64,000 nucleotides of DNA from Novosphingobium sp. ST904 (GCF_001298105.1 NZ_LGJH01000157.1:1-64000), one strand, 5' to 3'; shown: positions 18,407-26,393, counted from the stretch's first letter. Notes: generated by a model from the letters alone, not told the origin. Numbers and translations: made by a program.

Positions 18407-18706
18407 TCACCGGCCGCCTCGCGCCCGCTTCGCCCGCGCCTCCGCCGTCTTGCGGTTGTGGCAGGGCTGGCAGAGCCATTCGAGGTTGAGCGGATCGAGA
18501 TCAGCGCCGCCGTCCTTCCGCTCCACCTTGTGGTCGAGGATCAGGCGCTTGGTGGAAGCGCAGACCGCGCACCATTTGTTCGGTTGAGCGCGCCGCGCAG
18601 CAGCCCATTCGGGCGACTGGTAGAAGGTATCCGCCACCTTGGGCATCGCAGCCACCCGAGGGCGGAGGGAGCCGAGGCGAGACGGCATAGACTTGAGGCG
18701 GCCCAT
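18407..18706 (-). CDS. HNH endonuclease
   Basis: 99 residues with a complete HNH zinc finger: CAVC, then LILDHKVERKDGGADLDPLN (the catalytic His in LDHKV), and LCQPCHNRKTA. Small HNH proteins next to terminase genes are part of the packaging machinery in HK97- and phi12-type phages and stimulate large-terminase cleavage of concatemers. It is the first gene of the late leftward operon, 152 bp upstream of the small terminase gene. Confidence 0.88.
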   Translation of the reverse strand: MGRLKSMPSRLGSLRPRVAAMPKVADTFYQSPEWAAARRAQPNKWCAVCASTKRLILDHKVERKDGGADLDPLNLEWLCQPCHNRKTAEARAKRARGGR

Positions 18707-18819
18707 ACAGGCTCCAAACGACGACGGGCGGCAGAGGCCGAAGCCACTGCGCCCGCAGTTTCAGGAGAGGTCACGCTGACGTTCCGGTTCCAGCGTGCCC
18801 TTGGCTTACCCCACGATCC

Positions 18820-18919
18820 TGTTCAAACGGACACCCTTTATTTTCGTGTTCAAAATCTAGGAGTCTTGACGATTGAACATAGGATTACCCACGAGTCGGA
18901 ACGGCGATGCGTGTTCAAA
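18820..18919. promoter_or_regulatory. TGTTCAAA repeats at the head of the late operon
   Basis: TGTTCAAA occurs at 18820-18827, 18847-18854 and 18912-18919, with an inverted TTGAACA at 18873-18879. It lies in the ~208-bp gap between the HNH gene (start 18706) and the next leftward gene (stop 18915). Four copies in 100 bp ahead of the late operon suggest a binding site for a late-gene regulator, or several promoter -35 elements in the minus orientation (TTTGAACA). The function is inference. Confidence 0.4.
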
Positions 18920-19400
18920 CCGCTCCGGCTACCCGCTCCATGGCCACGGCGAGCCGCCCTATCGCCCGCTCATAGGCCTTGCGCATCCCGTCGCTCGAAG
19001 TCGGCAGCACGCTCCGCCGCGCGAGGTTGTACAGCTCGCCGTCGAGCGCACGGAACACGCGGTCCCATCCGAAGCCGTCCGGCCCGGGCCAGCGCTTCAT
19101 CACGACCACACGCCCGACGAGGGGGCGGTGCCCTTCGGGGATGATGTTCGCGAGCGGACGATCGCCGGTCAGCATGCGCTCCACGAGGTTGGCACAGCGC
19201 CGCGTCAGCTGCGGCGAAGGGCTGATCTCGGTATCGGCATAGTCCGACTGCAGATCGCGCACGATGGCAGGCCAAGCCGTGCGCTGCCCGGCAGCGAGGT
19301 AAGCGCGCTCCCGATCCGGCATCGCGCCCAGGTACTCCAAGGCGGCCGTGAGCGTGTCCTCTGCATCCTGCCACGTCACCAAGGTCATAGTTTTCCCCAT
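18915..19400 (-). CDS. Conserved phage protein of unknown function
   Basis: 161 residues. Mostly helical with Trp/Arg patches: WQDAEDTLTAALEYLGAMP, then AWPAIVRDLQSDYAD, and a C-terminal WDRVFRALDGELYNLARRSV. It lies between the origin-like repeat cluster and the late-operon promoter region. The type is seen in alphaproteobacterial prophages near the replication/packaging boundary, where it may be a late regulator, but I cannot assign it. Start at ATG 19400; an ATG four codons in is possible. Confidence 0.6.
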   Translation of the reverse strand: MGKTMTLVTWQDAEDTLTAALEYLGAMPDRERAYLAAGQRTAWPAIVRDLQSDYADTEISPSPQLTRRCANLVERMLTGDRPLANIIPEGHRPLVGRVVVMKRWPGPDGFGWDRVFRALDGELYNLARRSVLPTSSDGMRKAYERAIGRLAVAMERVAGAV

Positions 19401-19748
19401 CTTACTTTGAACCTGAAATCTGAATTGAGAGAGTGACGGACGGTAAATGGGTGCATAGGTCCGAAGAGCATGCGCGCGTGGGAGCGCATGGGCATCACGT
19501 CCTATGTCAACCGTCCGTCACCATCCGTCATTTTGCAGAAACCGCACGTTTCTGCCGTGTCGAGCGACGGACTGTTGCAGGTCCGAACAATCCGGTAACA
19601 TTCCGTCCCAACCATCCGGCGCGGCGCCGAAGTGTTGCAGGAACGCCACACACCCATTCTGGCAAATGGCCTCGCACCCCGCAATGACGGACTGTTGAAA
19701 GCCAACCATCCGTCACAGTCCGTCGCACCGTCCGTCGCGGGCCGCATC
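19401..19748. other. Iteron-like repeat cluster, candidate phage replication origin
   Basis: No gene is supported in this 348-bp gap. It holds nine copies of TCCGTC/GACGGA: forward at 19514, 19524, 19602, 19709, 19719 and 19731, reverse at 19435, 19566 and 19686. Longer repeats are GACGGACTGTTG at 19566 and 19686, exactly 120 bp apart, and CCATCCGTCA at 19521 and 19706. By chance a given hexamer on either strand would be expected about 0.15 times in 300 bp. It sits directly 3' of the SF3 helicase gene, consistent with an origin bound by the replication initiator. Confidence 0.55.
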
Positions 19749-21452
19749 TCAGTCATCACCGAGCGGATCGATGTCGTCATCGTGGCTCAGGAAGTCATCT
19801 GCACTGCCACGAGCCATGCCCTGATCGCCGCCGAAATTCGCGGTCGGCTCCGCCGACCCACCGCTTGGCCTATCGGCAGGGCTCATAGCCCCACCGGCCG
19901 CGAACGGGTCTTCCTCGCGGAACTTGATGCCGCGGCGAACCTTGTTGCCACGCCTGTCCTTGGTGCCAATGATCTGCCGCTGGGTCAGGTCGCGGCCGAA
20001 CTTCGTCGCGTTCCACTTCTTGCGCTGCTCTTCATCGAAGTCGTTCCGCTCCATCCACGCCTTGAAGTCGTCGAGCAGCACCTTCGAGGGCGTCACCGCA
20101 TCGCGGTCGGTCAGATCGCAACGCGCGTCGATCCATTCGCCCAGCGGGCTCGCCTGCGCCCAGAAGTCGGTCAGCGCTTCGGTTTCAACGTCCGGCATCG
20201 GCACGCGCCTGTCGCCAAGCCATTCGAGACATCCGGCGATCATCCAGTTGAGGATGCCGCTCTTTTCACGCAGCAGGCGCTCACGCAGCTGCGCGGGTGG
20301 CTCGAACCCGGCGGGCGTCAGGCGGATATCGACGTCCCACAGGATCAGGCGGAATCGCCGCCGGAAACCCTTGTCGTCGCTCGGCATCGATGGCAGCGGA
20401 TTGACCTCGACAAACAGCTTCCACCTGGGCTTGAAGGTCAATTCCGTCTTCTCGCCAGAACCGCGCGCCGTCAAAGTGCCGCCGCCGGTCACCTGCTTGA
20501 TCGTCTCGCCGTCCCACGTCACCCGGGGCGGCGGCTCATCACAGAGCACGAAGCGGATATCGCCGGACAGGCGAACCAGGTCGGAGCGATGCTCGCTGCC
20601 CGATTTCTGGAAGCTCGCCTGAAGGAACGTCTTCACAGGGCTGTGCCGGTAATAATCGCCGTGCAGATCGCAAAGGATCTCGTGCGTCTTCGTCTTGCCA
20701 TCACCGCCGCGGCCCTTGTGAACGTAGAATTCCTCGCAATCGGTCAGCCCGGTCAAGGTCTGCCCGTACATGCGCGGGAACACCGCCCTCACCTCTGGAT
20801 TCGGCTGCACGAACTCAAGCCGCTCGGTCCACTGGGGGCAGGTCGCCTTGGGATCGTATTCGACATTGGCGATCTGCATCAGCATGTCGCGCGGTTCGTG
20901 CCCCTGCTGCCATTTGACGATCCAGCGCCCGCTGTCGTTCTGTCGGAACCTAAGCGTGCCGTTCAGCACGTTGTACGTCAGCGGATCTCGGTCAAAGTCC
21001 TCCGACCAGGCTCGCATGCTGACAAGGTCCCGGGCCTGAAGCAGCATATTGGTCGTCGCATTGGCGTTGCCGGACTTGATCGCGTGGCGATGCAGTTGCG
21101 TCAGCCTGTCCAGCGCACGCGCCGGCGTGCACCATTCGCCAAAGCGCTCGCGCAGGGCCTCGCCGTCCGGCGCCTTCGGATCGCCGATCAACTCGCCCAG
21201 CGCCGCCGCTTCGTCGTGCAGATGCATCGCCACCTCGTGCGCCAGCTGGCGCGCGCGATGCGGCCCTTCACGCTCTGACCAGCGCTTGTCGTCCCACGCT
21301 ACCCAGGCCTTGTCGTCGACCCACTTCAACCGGCCCTTGGCAATGGCCTCCAGACGGCGGCCGTTGCCGTAATCGTTGCACTCGTACCATGCGAGGCGCA
21401 GGGGATCGTCCACGGGCACCGGAACCATCGGCCCGTCATTGTTTGAACTCAC
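19749..21452 (-). CDS. Phage P4/D5-type SF3 replicative helicase
   Basis: 567 residues from GTG 21452, one base after the upstream stop. An N-terminal D5-like region (ARDLVSMRAWSEDFDRDPLTY ... VLNGTLRFR) precedes an SF3 helicase: Walker A YVHKGRGGDGKTKTHEIL, Walker B FVLCDEPPPR, and sensor LFVEVNPLPSM with the Asn. A C-terminal winged-helix (SKVLLDDFKAWMERNDFD ... ATKFGRDLTQR) matches the gamma-like end of P4-type primases, and an acidic tail closes the protein. It would unwind the phage origin together with the separate primase upstream. Confidence 0.88.
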   Translation of the reverse strand: MSSNNDGPMVPVPVDDPLRLAWYECNDYGNGRRLEAIAKGRLKWVDDKAWVAWDDKRWSEREGPHRARQLAHEVAMHLHDEAAALGELIGDPKAPDGEALRERFGEWCTPARALDRLTQLHRHAIKSGNANATTNMLLQARDLVSMRAWSEDFDRDPLTYNVLNGTLRFRQNDSGRWIVKWQQGHEPRDMLMQIANVEYDPKATCPQWTERLEFVQPNPEVRAVFPRMYGQTLTGLTDCEEFYVHKGRGGDGKTKTHEILCDLHGDYYRHSPVKTFLQASFQKSGSEHRSDLVRLSGDIRFVLCDEPPPRVTWDGETIKQVTGGGTLTARGSGEKTELTFKPRWKLFVEVNPLPSMPSDDKGFRRRFRLILWDVDIRLTPAGFEPPAQLRERLLREKSGILNWMIAGCLEWLGDRRVPMPDVETEALTDFWAQASPLGEWIDARCDLTDRDAVTPSKVLLDDFKAWMERNDFDEEQRKKWNATKFGRDLTQRQIIGTKDRRGNKVRRGIKFREEDPFAAGGAMSPADRPSGGSAEPTANFGGDQGMARGSADDFLSHDDDIDPLGDD

Positions 21453-21453
21453 C

Positions 21454-22146
21454 TCAGTTCCCCCTCATCATGCGGCTGATCTGCGCCGCCGCCAGGGCAT
21501 CGTTGACCTGGCGAAGTTTCTGCGAAGCCGGTTTCGCGCCGTTTTCGGCGGGTGATGGACCGGCAAACATGGCGACGAGCTTGCTGTCGCCCTCGATCTT
21601 GGGCGCAGGCTGCGGCCCGTCGCCAATGTCTCGGTAGATCTGAAACAGCTCTTCGCTGGCCAGCATCAGGTCGCGGCCGTGCTTGTCGCACTTCTCCAGC
21701 CACAAGCAGGCCTCAGTTATCTTGCGCGGGTCGAACCCGGCAGCCTTCGCCTTTTTCAGCTCGACGCGGATCGTGGCCGATACTTCCACGCGGTCGGCCC
21801 GCAGCTCCAGTATGCGGCCGATGATGGCGCGCAGCTGCTGCTCGCTGGAAGCATTCGGCGGCGCCACGAACTTTTCGCGTTTTGGGGCCGGGCCGGCATC
21901 GGCATGCGCCGTGGCCTGGCCGGCTACACCCATGTCCGCTTCGTACTGCGCCAGCAGGTCGTCGGCCGCGTCGTGGTCGGCAGGATTCATGCCAAGGCGG
22001 CGGACCAGGTTGCGGATCGTCTTGCGATCGTAACCCATGGCGGAGGCCTGCTCGTAAACTCCGCGCCGCCCCTCCATCGCGTCAGCAATCTCGGAGTTGT
22101 AGGCCTGAATGGCGCGGACAAGGCCGCGCAGACGATCGTCTGTCAC
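21454..22146 (-). CDS. Protein with two GapR-like (DUF2312) domains
   Basis: 230 residues. GTG at 22146 overlaps the primase stop as GTGA, so the two are probably co-translated. Residues ~2-70 (RLRGLVRAIQAYNSEIADAM ... GYDRKTIRNLVRRLGM) have the GapR/DUF2312 pattern: an N-terminal coiled helix, then a Gly-Tyr/Phe-Asp-x-Lys-x-Ile-Arg-x-(I/V)-(I/V)-Arg block. Residues ~105-185 repeat it (LRAIIGRILELRADRVEVSA, then AAGFDPRKITEACLWLEKC). GapR is an alphaproteobacterial protein that clamps overtwisted DNA ahead of replication and transcription. A phage copy in the replication operon suggests help with fork progression. The second domain is more divergent. Confidence 0.7.
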   Translation of the reverse strand: MTDDRLRGLVRAIQAYNSEIADAMEGRRGVYEQASAMGYDRKTIRNLVRRLGMNPADHDAADDLLAQYEADMGVAGQATAHADAGPAPKREKFVAPPNASSEQQLRAIIGRILELRADRVEVSATIRVELKKAKAAGFDPRKITEACLWLEKCDKHGRDLMLASEELFQIYRDIGDGPQPAPKIEGDSKLVAMFAGPSPAENGAKPASQKLRQVNDALAAAQISRMMRGN

Positions 22147-23425
22147 TGGATGCCCTCCTGAATTGCATCGTTGAAATCTTGGCCGATGCGCGCGCGAACG
22201 GCCTCGGCCTCGCATCCTGTCGCCCGCCACCCTTTGACGAACAGCTGACCGCAAATGTCGGCGCGCTCGGCCCCGGTGATGTCGCGGCGGACGATCGGCC
22301 CGCCCCGGCGCTCGACCACGCTTTCGCCGCTGCGCAGGCCGGTCCGGGGATTGAGCACGCCTCGCAGCGGCTTCATGTCGGCATCGATCAGGCCCGTAAC
22401 CGGGCGCGATGCCCCGGCACCAGAAAGCACGGCCGCTCCGGATCGGGCTTGACGTTGAACAGAGGCCAGACGTTGCCGCGCCACTTGGCAATCCCGCCTT
22501 GCAGGTTGTCCAGGCTAAGCGTGGCAATGCCGACGTCGGTCGGATCGGCGCCGCCGATCGCCATGCCGGAAAATACGGTTTCGTTACCTTCGCCGATCCA
22601 GAGGCGGGCGTCGGATCGGTATTCGCCCAGCACCACGCAGCCGCGCCCGACCGGCCCCAGCATCCGCCGCTTCGGCAACCATGGATCGGCGGCATCGGCC
22701 GCCGCCCAGGGCGCCCGCCGCTTCATCGTCCCGGTGCCTTCCGGGTTGAGGTAGGTCACGTGAACCCCCACCGGCACCCATTCCAGCCCGGGAACGCGGC
22801 CCATCACTGTGGGCACGCAGGCCAAGGCGATGACTGCGGGCGCGTGAAGCGCCTTGCGCGGGTCGGTGCCCTGGGGCCAGCTGACGCAAGGACAGTTCGA
22901 CATGTAGCGAAAATTGGCGAGGCGCTCCGCGCCTAACTGAGCAACCGGTACGCCGCGCCCCATGAAATACCGGCGCACGGCGCGATCATCCCGCGCGGCG
23001 TGCTTCCATATCCACCGGCCCATGTCGATCGGTTCGACCGGTTCGCGTTCGCGGCGCGGGCGACTGGGCTTGTCCGCCTTCTGCCGCAACACGGTGCCTT
23101 GCGCGGCCCGGTCGCTACCCCCGGTGTCGCTGATGCCCGCCAATCGCTCCAGTTCGGCCAGCGCTTCCATGAAGGGCCATCCCTTCAGGTCCATCAGGAA
23201 CGTGAACATGTCGCCATGCCAGCCACAGCCGAAGCAATGCCCATATCCGTCGCCCGAATGCGCGCCCTTGACCGAGAAGCTCAGCGAAGTGCTCCCGTGG
23301 AACTCGCACTTGCCACGCCGGCGGTCGCTGCTGGCCGATCCCGTCAGCTTCACATGCCGCTCGATCACGGCGCCGATCGTCAGCCGGCGGCGGACCTCGG
23401 CTTTGCGTTCATCAACCGTCGGCAT
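22143..23425 (-). CDS. DnaG-like CHC2 zinc-finger primase, frameshifted
   Basis: About 427 residues in two frames. The N-terminus has a CHC2-type zinc finger (CEFHGSTSLSFSVK ... YGHCFGCGWHGDMFTFLM), as in bacterial DnaG. A Toprim-like region follows (VVLGEYRSDARLWIGEGNET, then GGADPTDVGIATLSLDNL). Near 22402 the frame shifts by -1, and the sequence continues PVTGLIDADMKPLRGV to the stop at 22143. One base is missing in GCGCCCGG. It overlaps its neighbours on both sides, upstream small gene and downstream GapR-like gene, so translation is coupled. It supplies primers for the adjacent SF3 helicase system. Confidence 0.85.
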
Positions 23426-23627
23426 CGCTCGCCTCGTGATCGGAGATCATCTGGTCCAGCAGATCATGCGCCTTGCGCAGCGTCCTGACAGCACGGGCCA
23501 CGTCCAGGCCGGGCCCGGTGCCGCAAAGCTCCCGGGCCAACGACGCCATGCGCATGACTTCCGTCGCCAGCAGGCAGACCTCCATGCGGGTCGGCCCCTG
23601 CGGTCCAAGTTCCGAATGCGCCGACAT
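23412..23627 (-). CDS. Small phage protein upstream of primase
   Basis: 71 residues from ATG 23627, overlapping the primase start by 14 bp. Helical, with RMEVCLLATEVMRMASLAREL and VARAVRTLRKAHDLLDQMI; no recognised domain. Placement in the coupled replication operon supports it as a real gene. Longer starts are possible but less favourable. Confidence 0.5.
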   Translation of the reverse strand: MSAHSELGPQGPTRMEVCLLATEVMRMASLARELCGTGPGLDVARAVRTLRKAHDLLDQMISDHEASDADG

Positions 23628-23716
23628 CACGCCGGCACCTTCATCGAGACAGGCCATTGCGCCCTCTTCGGAAGCGAAGCCTGGACGTGCGTCTTCGGAC
23701 TACGGTTGGTAGTCAT
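23627..23716 (-). CDS. Possible 29-aa leader-like ORF
   Basis: ATG 23716 to TGA 23627, whose TGA overlaps the ATG of the next gene (TGATG). It encodes a short basic peptide beginning MTTNRSPKTHVQ. The perfect stop-start overlap is the only evidence; there is no homology I can recognise. It may simply couple translation into the next gene. Confidence 0.2.
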   Translation of the reverse strand: MTTNRSPKTHVQASLPKRAQWPVSMKVPA

Positions 23717-23810
23717 ACTCACCTCATCATTTCAGACTGCAATTGAGACCGGCGATTGCCGGCAGGTCAGAATGGGACCAGCGGTTCGGGTTGGCGCCGG
23801 GCGGCGGCCG

Positions 23811-24338
23811 TCACTGGCCCGCCTCCGAATTCATGATTTCAACGTAGCGATGCTCGCTTTCGCGGCGGATGCGCACGAAGCCGCCTTTGACGAGCAGGCG
23901 CAGGCGGTAATCGGCGGCATTGCGGCTTGGCAGATCGGCGCGATCTGCAAGGACATCGAGGCTGGGCAGCACGCCGCCGCGCCCCGCGATTGCCACGAGC
24001 ACCTGCAGCAGCTTGGCTTCCGGCCTTCCGGCGATTGGATCGGCCGGGGTTTCCTGCCGATGCGCCGCTTCACGGGCGCGCTTTTGCACGAAGTACCGAA
24101 ATCCGCGTCCGCCTTCCTCGCGTTCCCGCAGCAGGAGGCACAGTCCCTGGTCGTGCCAGGTGCGCACCATTGCCGCCGTCGCCGCATTCAGGCTCACCGC
24201 AGGGCCCAACGCATAAGTCACGCGCTCGCCCGGCCGCGCGCACTGGAACTTTCGCTCCAGCTCGCACGCATCAACATAAGTCGTCAGCGCAGGGATGCGG
24301 TAATGCGCTTTCTCATGGCTGATCCGGCCCGACATCAT
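23811..24338 (-). CDS. Phage regulatory/replication protein with winged-helix C-terminus
   Basis: 175 residues from ATG 24338, overlapping the upstream stop (TGATG). The C-terminal ~70 residues look like a winged helix (AKLLQVLVAIAGRGGVLPSL, then VLADRADLPSRNAADYRLRL and KGGFVRIRRE). The N-terminal part is helical with no recognised motif (ACELERKFQCARPGERVTYA). It follows a CII-like regulator in the early leftward operon, so DNA binding in replication or gene control is likely. Confidence 0.6.
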   Translation of the reverse strand: MMSGRISHEKAHYRIPALTTYVDACELERKFQCARPGERVTYALGPAVSLNAATAAMVRTWHDQGLCLLLREREEGGRGFRYFVQKRAREAAHRQETPADPIAGRPEAKLLQVLVAIAGRGGVLPSLDVLADRADLPSRNAADYRLRLLVKGGFVRIRRESEHRYVEIMNSEAGQ

Positions 24339-24802
24339 CACGTCCCCCGCGGCAGTACGGCATAGAGCGCGCGAAGGCGTGCCAAAGACGCCTGCGCCTC
24401 GTCGATCTGGGTCATGATCTGGTCGCAGTCCTTTGCGCAGACCTTGCCGTCCCTCCCGGCTTCGCGCACGGCCGCTGCGATGTCGCCGAACTCGGCGCTC
24501 GCATCGACCAGCGCCTCGTTCAGGTTCATCGCTGCAACACCGACGTCGGGCAGGCGGATAACCACGTGGCCCAGCTCGGCCGCATAGGCCTGAAGGATCG
24601 GCGCACCATCGCCGCGCGAAAGGCAAACTTCATCCAGCGCCAGGCCGCAGTCCATTGGCGGAAAGACGACCTTGTTGCGGTTGTTCCAGTCGCCCGCCAC
24701 CGATCTGCCGCGATTGGCGGTGATCCCGGCGCCGTCCACGCCGCCGCAACTGTCGATCGCCGTGCGGACCGCGCGCTTGATGCGCCCCAGGGCCGGGATC
24801 AT
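24338..24802 (-). CDS. CII-like phage regulatory protein
   Basis: 154 residues from ATG 24802. The N-terminal domain has the pattern KRAVRTAIDSCGGVDGAG, then RGRSVAGDWNNRNKVVFPP and DCGLALDEVCLSRGDGAPIL. I recognise this arrangement from phage proteins that combine a helix-turn-helix-like region with a selection of operon context after Cro. The C-terminal half is a coiled coil (IMTQIDEAQASLARLRALYA). It lies two genes after the Cro-like protein in the leftward early operon. The assignment to CII function is by position and general resemblance. Confidence 0.55.
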   Translation of the reverse strand: MIPALGRIKRAVRTAIDSCGGVDGAGITANRGRSVAGDWNNRNKVVFPPMDCGLALDEVCLSRGDGAPILQAYAAELGHVVIRLPDVGVAAMNLNEALVDASAEFGDIAAAVREAGRDGKVCAKDCDQIMTQIDEAQASLARLRALYAVLPRGT

Positions 24803-25191
24803 GCAGCACCTCCACGGCCGAGGCTTGACGCCCCGGCCGCTTCGGCCATGCTTGGCGCTTCCACACAACCAAGCGAAAGGATGGGCCAGGAATGGCGGAA
24901 ATTGACCGTGATCGGGAACTGGTGGAAATAGCGTGTTACCGCTGCAACCACGTCCTGAAGATACGTTTCGGTCGGCTCAAGGCGGACGAGGGTTTTGTCT
25001 GCCACGAATGTGCAACGCATAATGCACATGGCGATCTCGCGTTGGAGGATATGCTGGATGACGCTCTGAAGCGCCGCCGGCGTCGAAGGTGAAGCGGCGA
25101 GTTCCTCTAGCGAAACGAAGCTCGCAGCATATGCGTCGGCCCACTCGTCATCGAGCGTCATCGGCGGACAGATAACGGTTTCCCCCATCAC
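24799..25191 (-). CDS. Doubtful ORF overlapping a zinc-ribbon gene on the other strand
   Basis: 130 codons from GTG 25191 or ATG 25188, with start and stop overlapping both flanking leftward genes by 4 nt, which would fit the coupled early operon. The first ~45 residues look protein-like (TLDDEWADAYAASFVSLEEL). The rest lies antisense to a convincing zinc-ribbon gene (24892-25092, plus) and degrades into low-quality sequence. Either only the N-terminal part is meaningful, or one of the two frames is a shadow. Confidence 0.3.
   Translation of the reverse strand: MMGETVICPPMTLDDEWADAYAASFVSLEELAASPSTPAALQSVIQHILQREIAMCIMRCTFVADKTLVRLEPTETYLQDVVAAVTRYFHQFPITVNFRHSWPILSLGCVEAPSMAEAAGASSLGRGGAA
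24892..25092 (+). CDS. Small zinc-ribbon protein (Com-like)
   Basis: 66 residues with a four-cysteine zinc ribbon: IACYRCNHVLKIRFGRLK, then GFVCHECATHNAHGD, ending in a run of Arg. This resembles Com-type translational activators and other small phage Zn-ribbons that bind nucleic acid. A possible promoter is TTGACG (24825) with 17 bp to ATGCTT (24848). It is alone on the plus strand inside the leftward early operon and overlaps an antisense ORF; it may be expressed from the prophage. The function is inferred from the fold alone. Confidence 0.5.
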   Translation: MAEIDRDRELVEIACYRCNHVLKIRFGRLKADEGFVCHECATHNAHGDLALEDMLDDALKRRRRRR

Positions 25192-25487
25192 GCGGCCCGT
25201 CCTTCTACACCGGACAAGTCTTTGGTTTGTCCGGTGGACCCGACCTGCTGCGTTGCGGCATTTACGTCCGTATGGACCTGTACCTCATTCTCGATGATGC
25301 CCTCGACCCAAGTCTCGGTCGGCACTCGGCCGTTCGTCGCCGTCTCTATGCGATGAGCCAGATCAAGGGCAGGTCGGAGACTGCGCTTGCATAGCCGGGA
25401 AACGGTCGCTGGCGTCGTGCGAACGCGCTCCGCGAAATCGACCTGCTTTTCTCCGGTCGCATCCAAATAGGCTTTGAGGGTCATCAT
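25188..25487 (-). CDS. Cro/YdaS-like repressor
   Basis: 99 residues. An N-terminal helix-turn-helix is visible in AYLDATGEKQVDFAERVRTT and PATVSRLCKRSLRPALDLAH (the YdaS/Cro type). The C-terminal third is charged and probably disordered. It is divergent from the S24 repressor gene, and the two share an operator region (25488-25581). It is the first gene of the leftward early operon. By position it is the Cro-like lytic regulator. Confidence 0.75.
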   Translation of the reverse strand: MMTLKAYLDATGEKQVDFAERVRTTPATVSRLCKRSLRPALDLAHRIETATNGRVPTETWVEGIIENEVQVHTDVNAATQQVGSTGQTKDLSGVEGRAA

Positions 25488-25514
25488 GATCGAAGCTTTT
25501 ACGCATTACGCAAA

Positions 25515-25572
25515 CTTGCGCAAGACGAAAGTTGCGCCCGATGGCATGGATTACGATTGCGCAGCGCGCAAT
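25515..25572. promoter_or_regulatory. Operator palindromes between cro-like and repressor genes
   Basis: Two perfect palindromes lie in the divergent gap: CTTGCGCAAG at 25515-25524, and ATTGCGC-AGC-GCGCAAT at 25556-25572. A GTTGCGC half-site lies between them (25531). The same TTGCGC core recurs beyond the repressor gene (26329-26343). These are the expected binding sites for the S24 repressor and Cro-like protein. Confidence 0.65.
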
Positions 25573-25581
25573 AATACATCC

Positions 25582-26298
25582 ATGGAACGCAAAAGGCTCA
25601 AGGCTGCTCGTAAGCGGCTCGGGATCAATCAAGAAGAGATGGCGGAGCGCATGGGCGTGTCCGTAGCTCAGATATCGCGGTGGGAAAGTGGTAAGAATGG
25701 CATCCCGAGCCAGCGGATTGAGGCCATGGTCAAGGCCTACGGCGCAAGCGTTGCCGAACTATTCGATAGTGCCGAGATCTTTGAAGCGACAGGAGTTCCG
25801 CCCTCCAACGCTACGGTCGTCCAATATGAGGGCGCTGCGGATGTAGCGCTCAGACGGGATATTCCCGTTTATGGCACAACTCTTGGCGCTCCTGAAGAAT
25901 TTGACGGCTCTGCGATCGAACAAACAATGCTCAATTCTGGCGAAATTATCGGATACTTGCCGCGTCCAACCGTACTTAATGGCCAAAAAGGCGCCTATGG
26001 CCTTTATGTTCAAGGGTCCTCGATGGCGCCGCGGCACGAGGATGGCGAAACTGTATTTGTTCAGGATGTGCGTTTCGGGAGGCCGCCGCGGATTGGTGAT
26101 GACGTTGTTGTCTACTTAAGGGATTTTCAGGACGAGAATCCCGACCACGCTTCGGCGGTCGTCGTTAAGCGCTTGGTCCGCCGCAACTCCGATTTCGTCG
26201 AGCTTCAGCAGTTCAATCCACCCCTCTCATTCAAGATTGAAATGACCAGGGTGGTTCGCATTGATCGCGTCATCCCTTGGGGCGAGCTACTGTCCTGA
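25582..26298 (+). CDS. S24-family CI-like phage repressor
   Basis: 238 residues from ATG 25582 (a longer frame opens at 25474, but it would cover the operators). Residues 1-60 are an HTH of the Xre type (ERKRLKAARKRLGINQEEMA, then VSVAQISRWESGKNG). Residues ~130-225 are a LexA-like S24 peptidase domain: YVQGSSMAPRHEDGETVFV with the nucleophile Ser, and DHASAVVVKRLVRR with the Lys of the Ser-Lys dyad. It should maintain lysogeny and be cleaved after RecA activation. The probable autocleavage site in the linker is not clear. Confidence 0.9.
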   Translation: MERKRLKAARKRLGINQEEMAERMGVSVAQISRWESGKNGIPSQRIEAMVKAYGASVAELFDSAEIFEATGVPPSNATVVQYEGAADVALRRDIPVYGTTLGAPEEFDGSAIEQTMLNSGEIIGYLPRPTVLNGQKGAYGLYVQGSSMAPRHEDGETVFVQDVRFGRPPRIGDDVVVYLRDFQDENPDHASAVVVKRLVRRNSDFVELQQFNPPLSFKIEMTRVVRIDRVIPWGELLS

Positions 26299-26343
26299 CG
26301 TAAAATTTCGCGTCACGCAATTTACGTCTTGCGCAATATTGCG
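26297..26343. promoter_or_regulatory. Rightward operator region after the repressor gene
   Basis: Immediately after the repressor stop codon are the inverted repeat GACGTAAA (26297-26304) / TTTACGTC (26321-26328), TTGCGCAA (26329-26336) and the perfect palindrome CGCAATATTGCG (26332-26343). The TTGCGC core matches the sites on the other side of the repressor. It lies ~50 bp ahead of the first rightward gene, so the same repressor probably controls the rightward arm that carries the PRTRC cassette and integrase. Confidence 0.55.
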
Positions 26344-26393
26344 TTGAGCGTAAAAAGACCTCCGACAGGCACACCCGCCTGCTGGAGGTTTTC

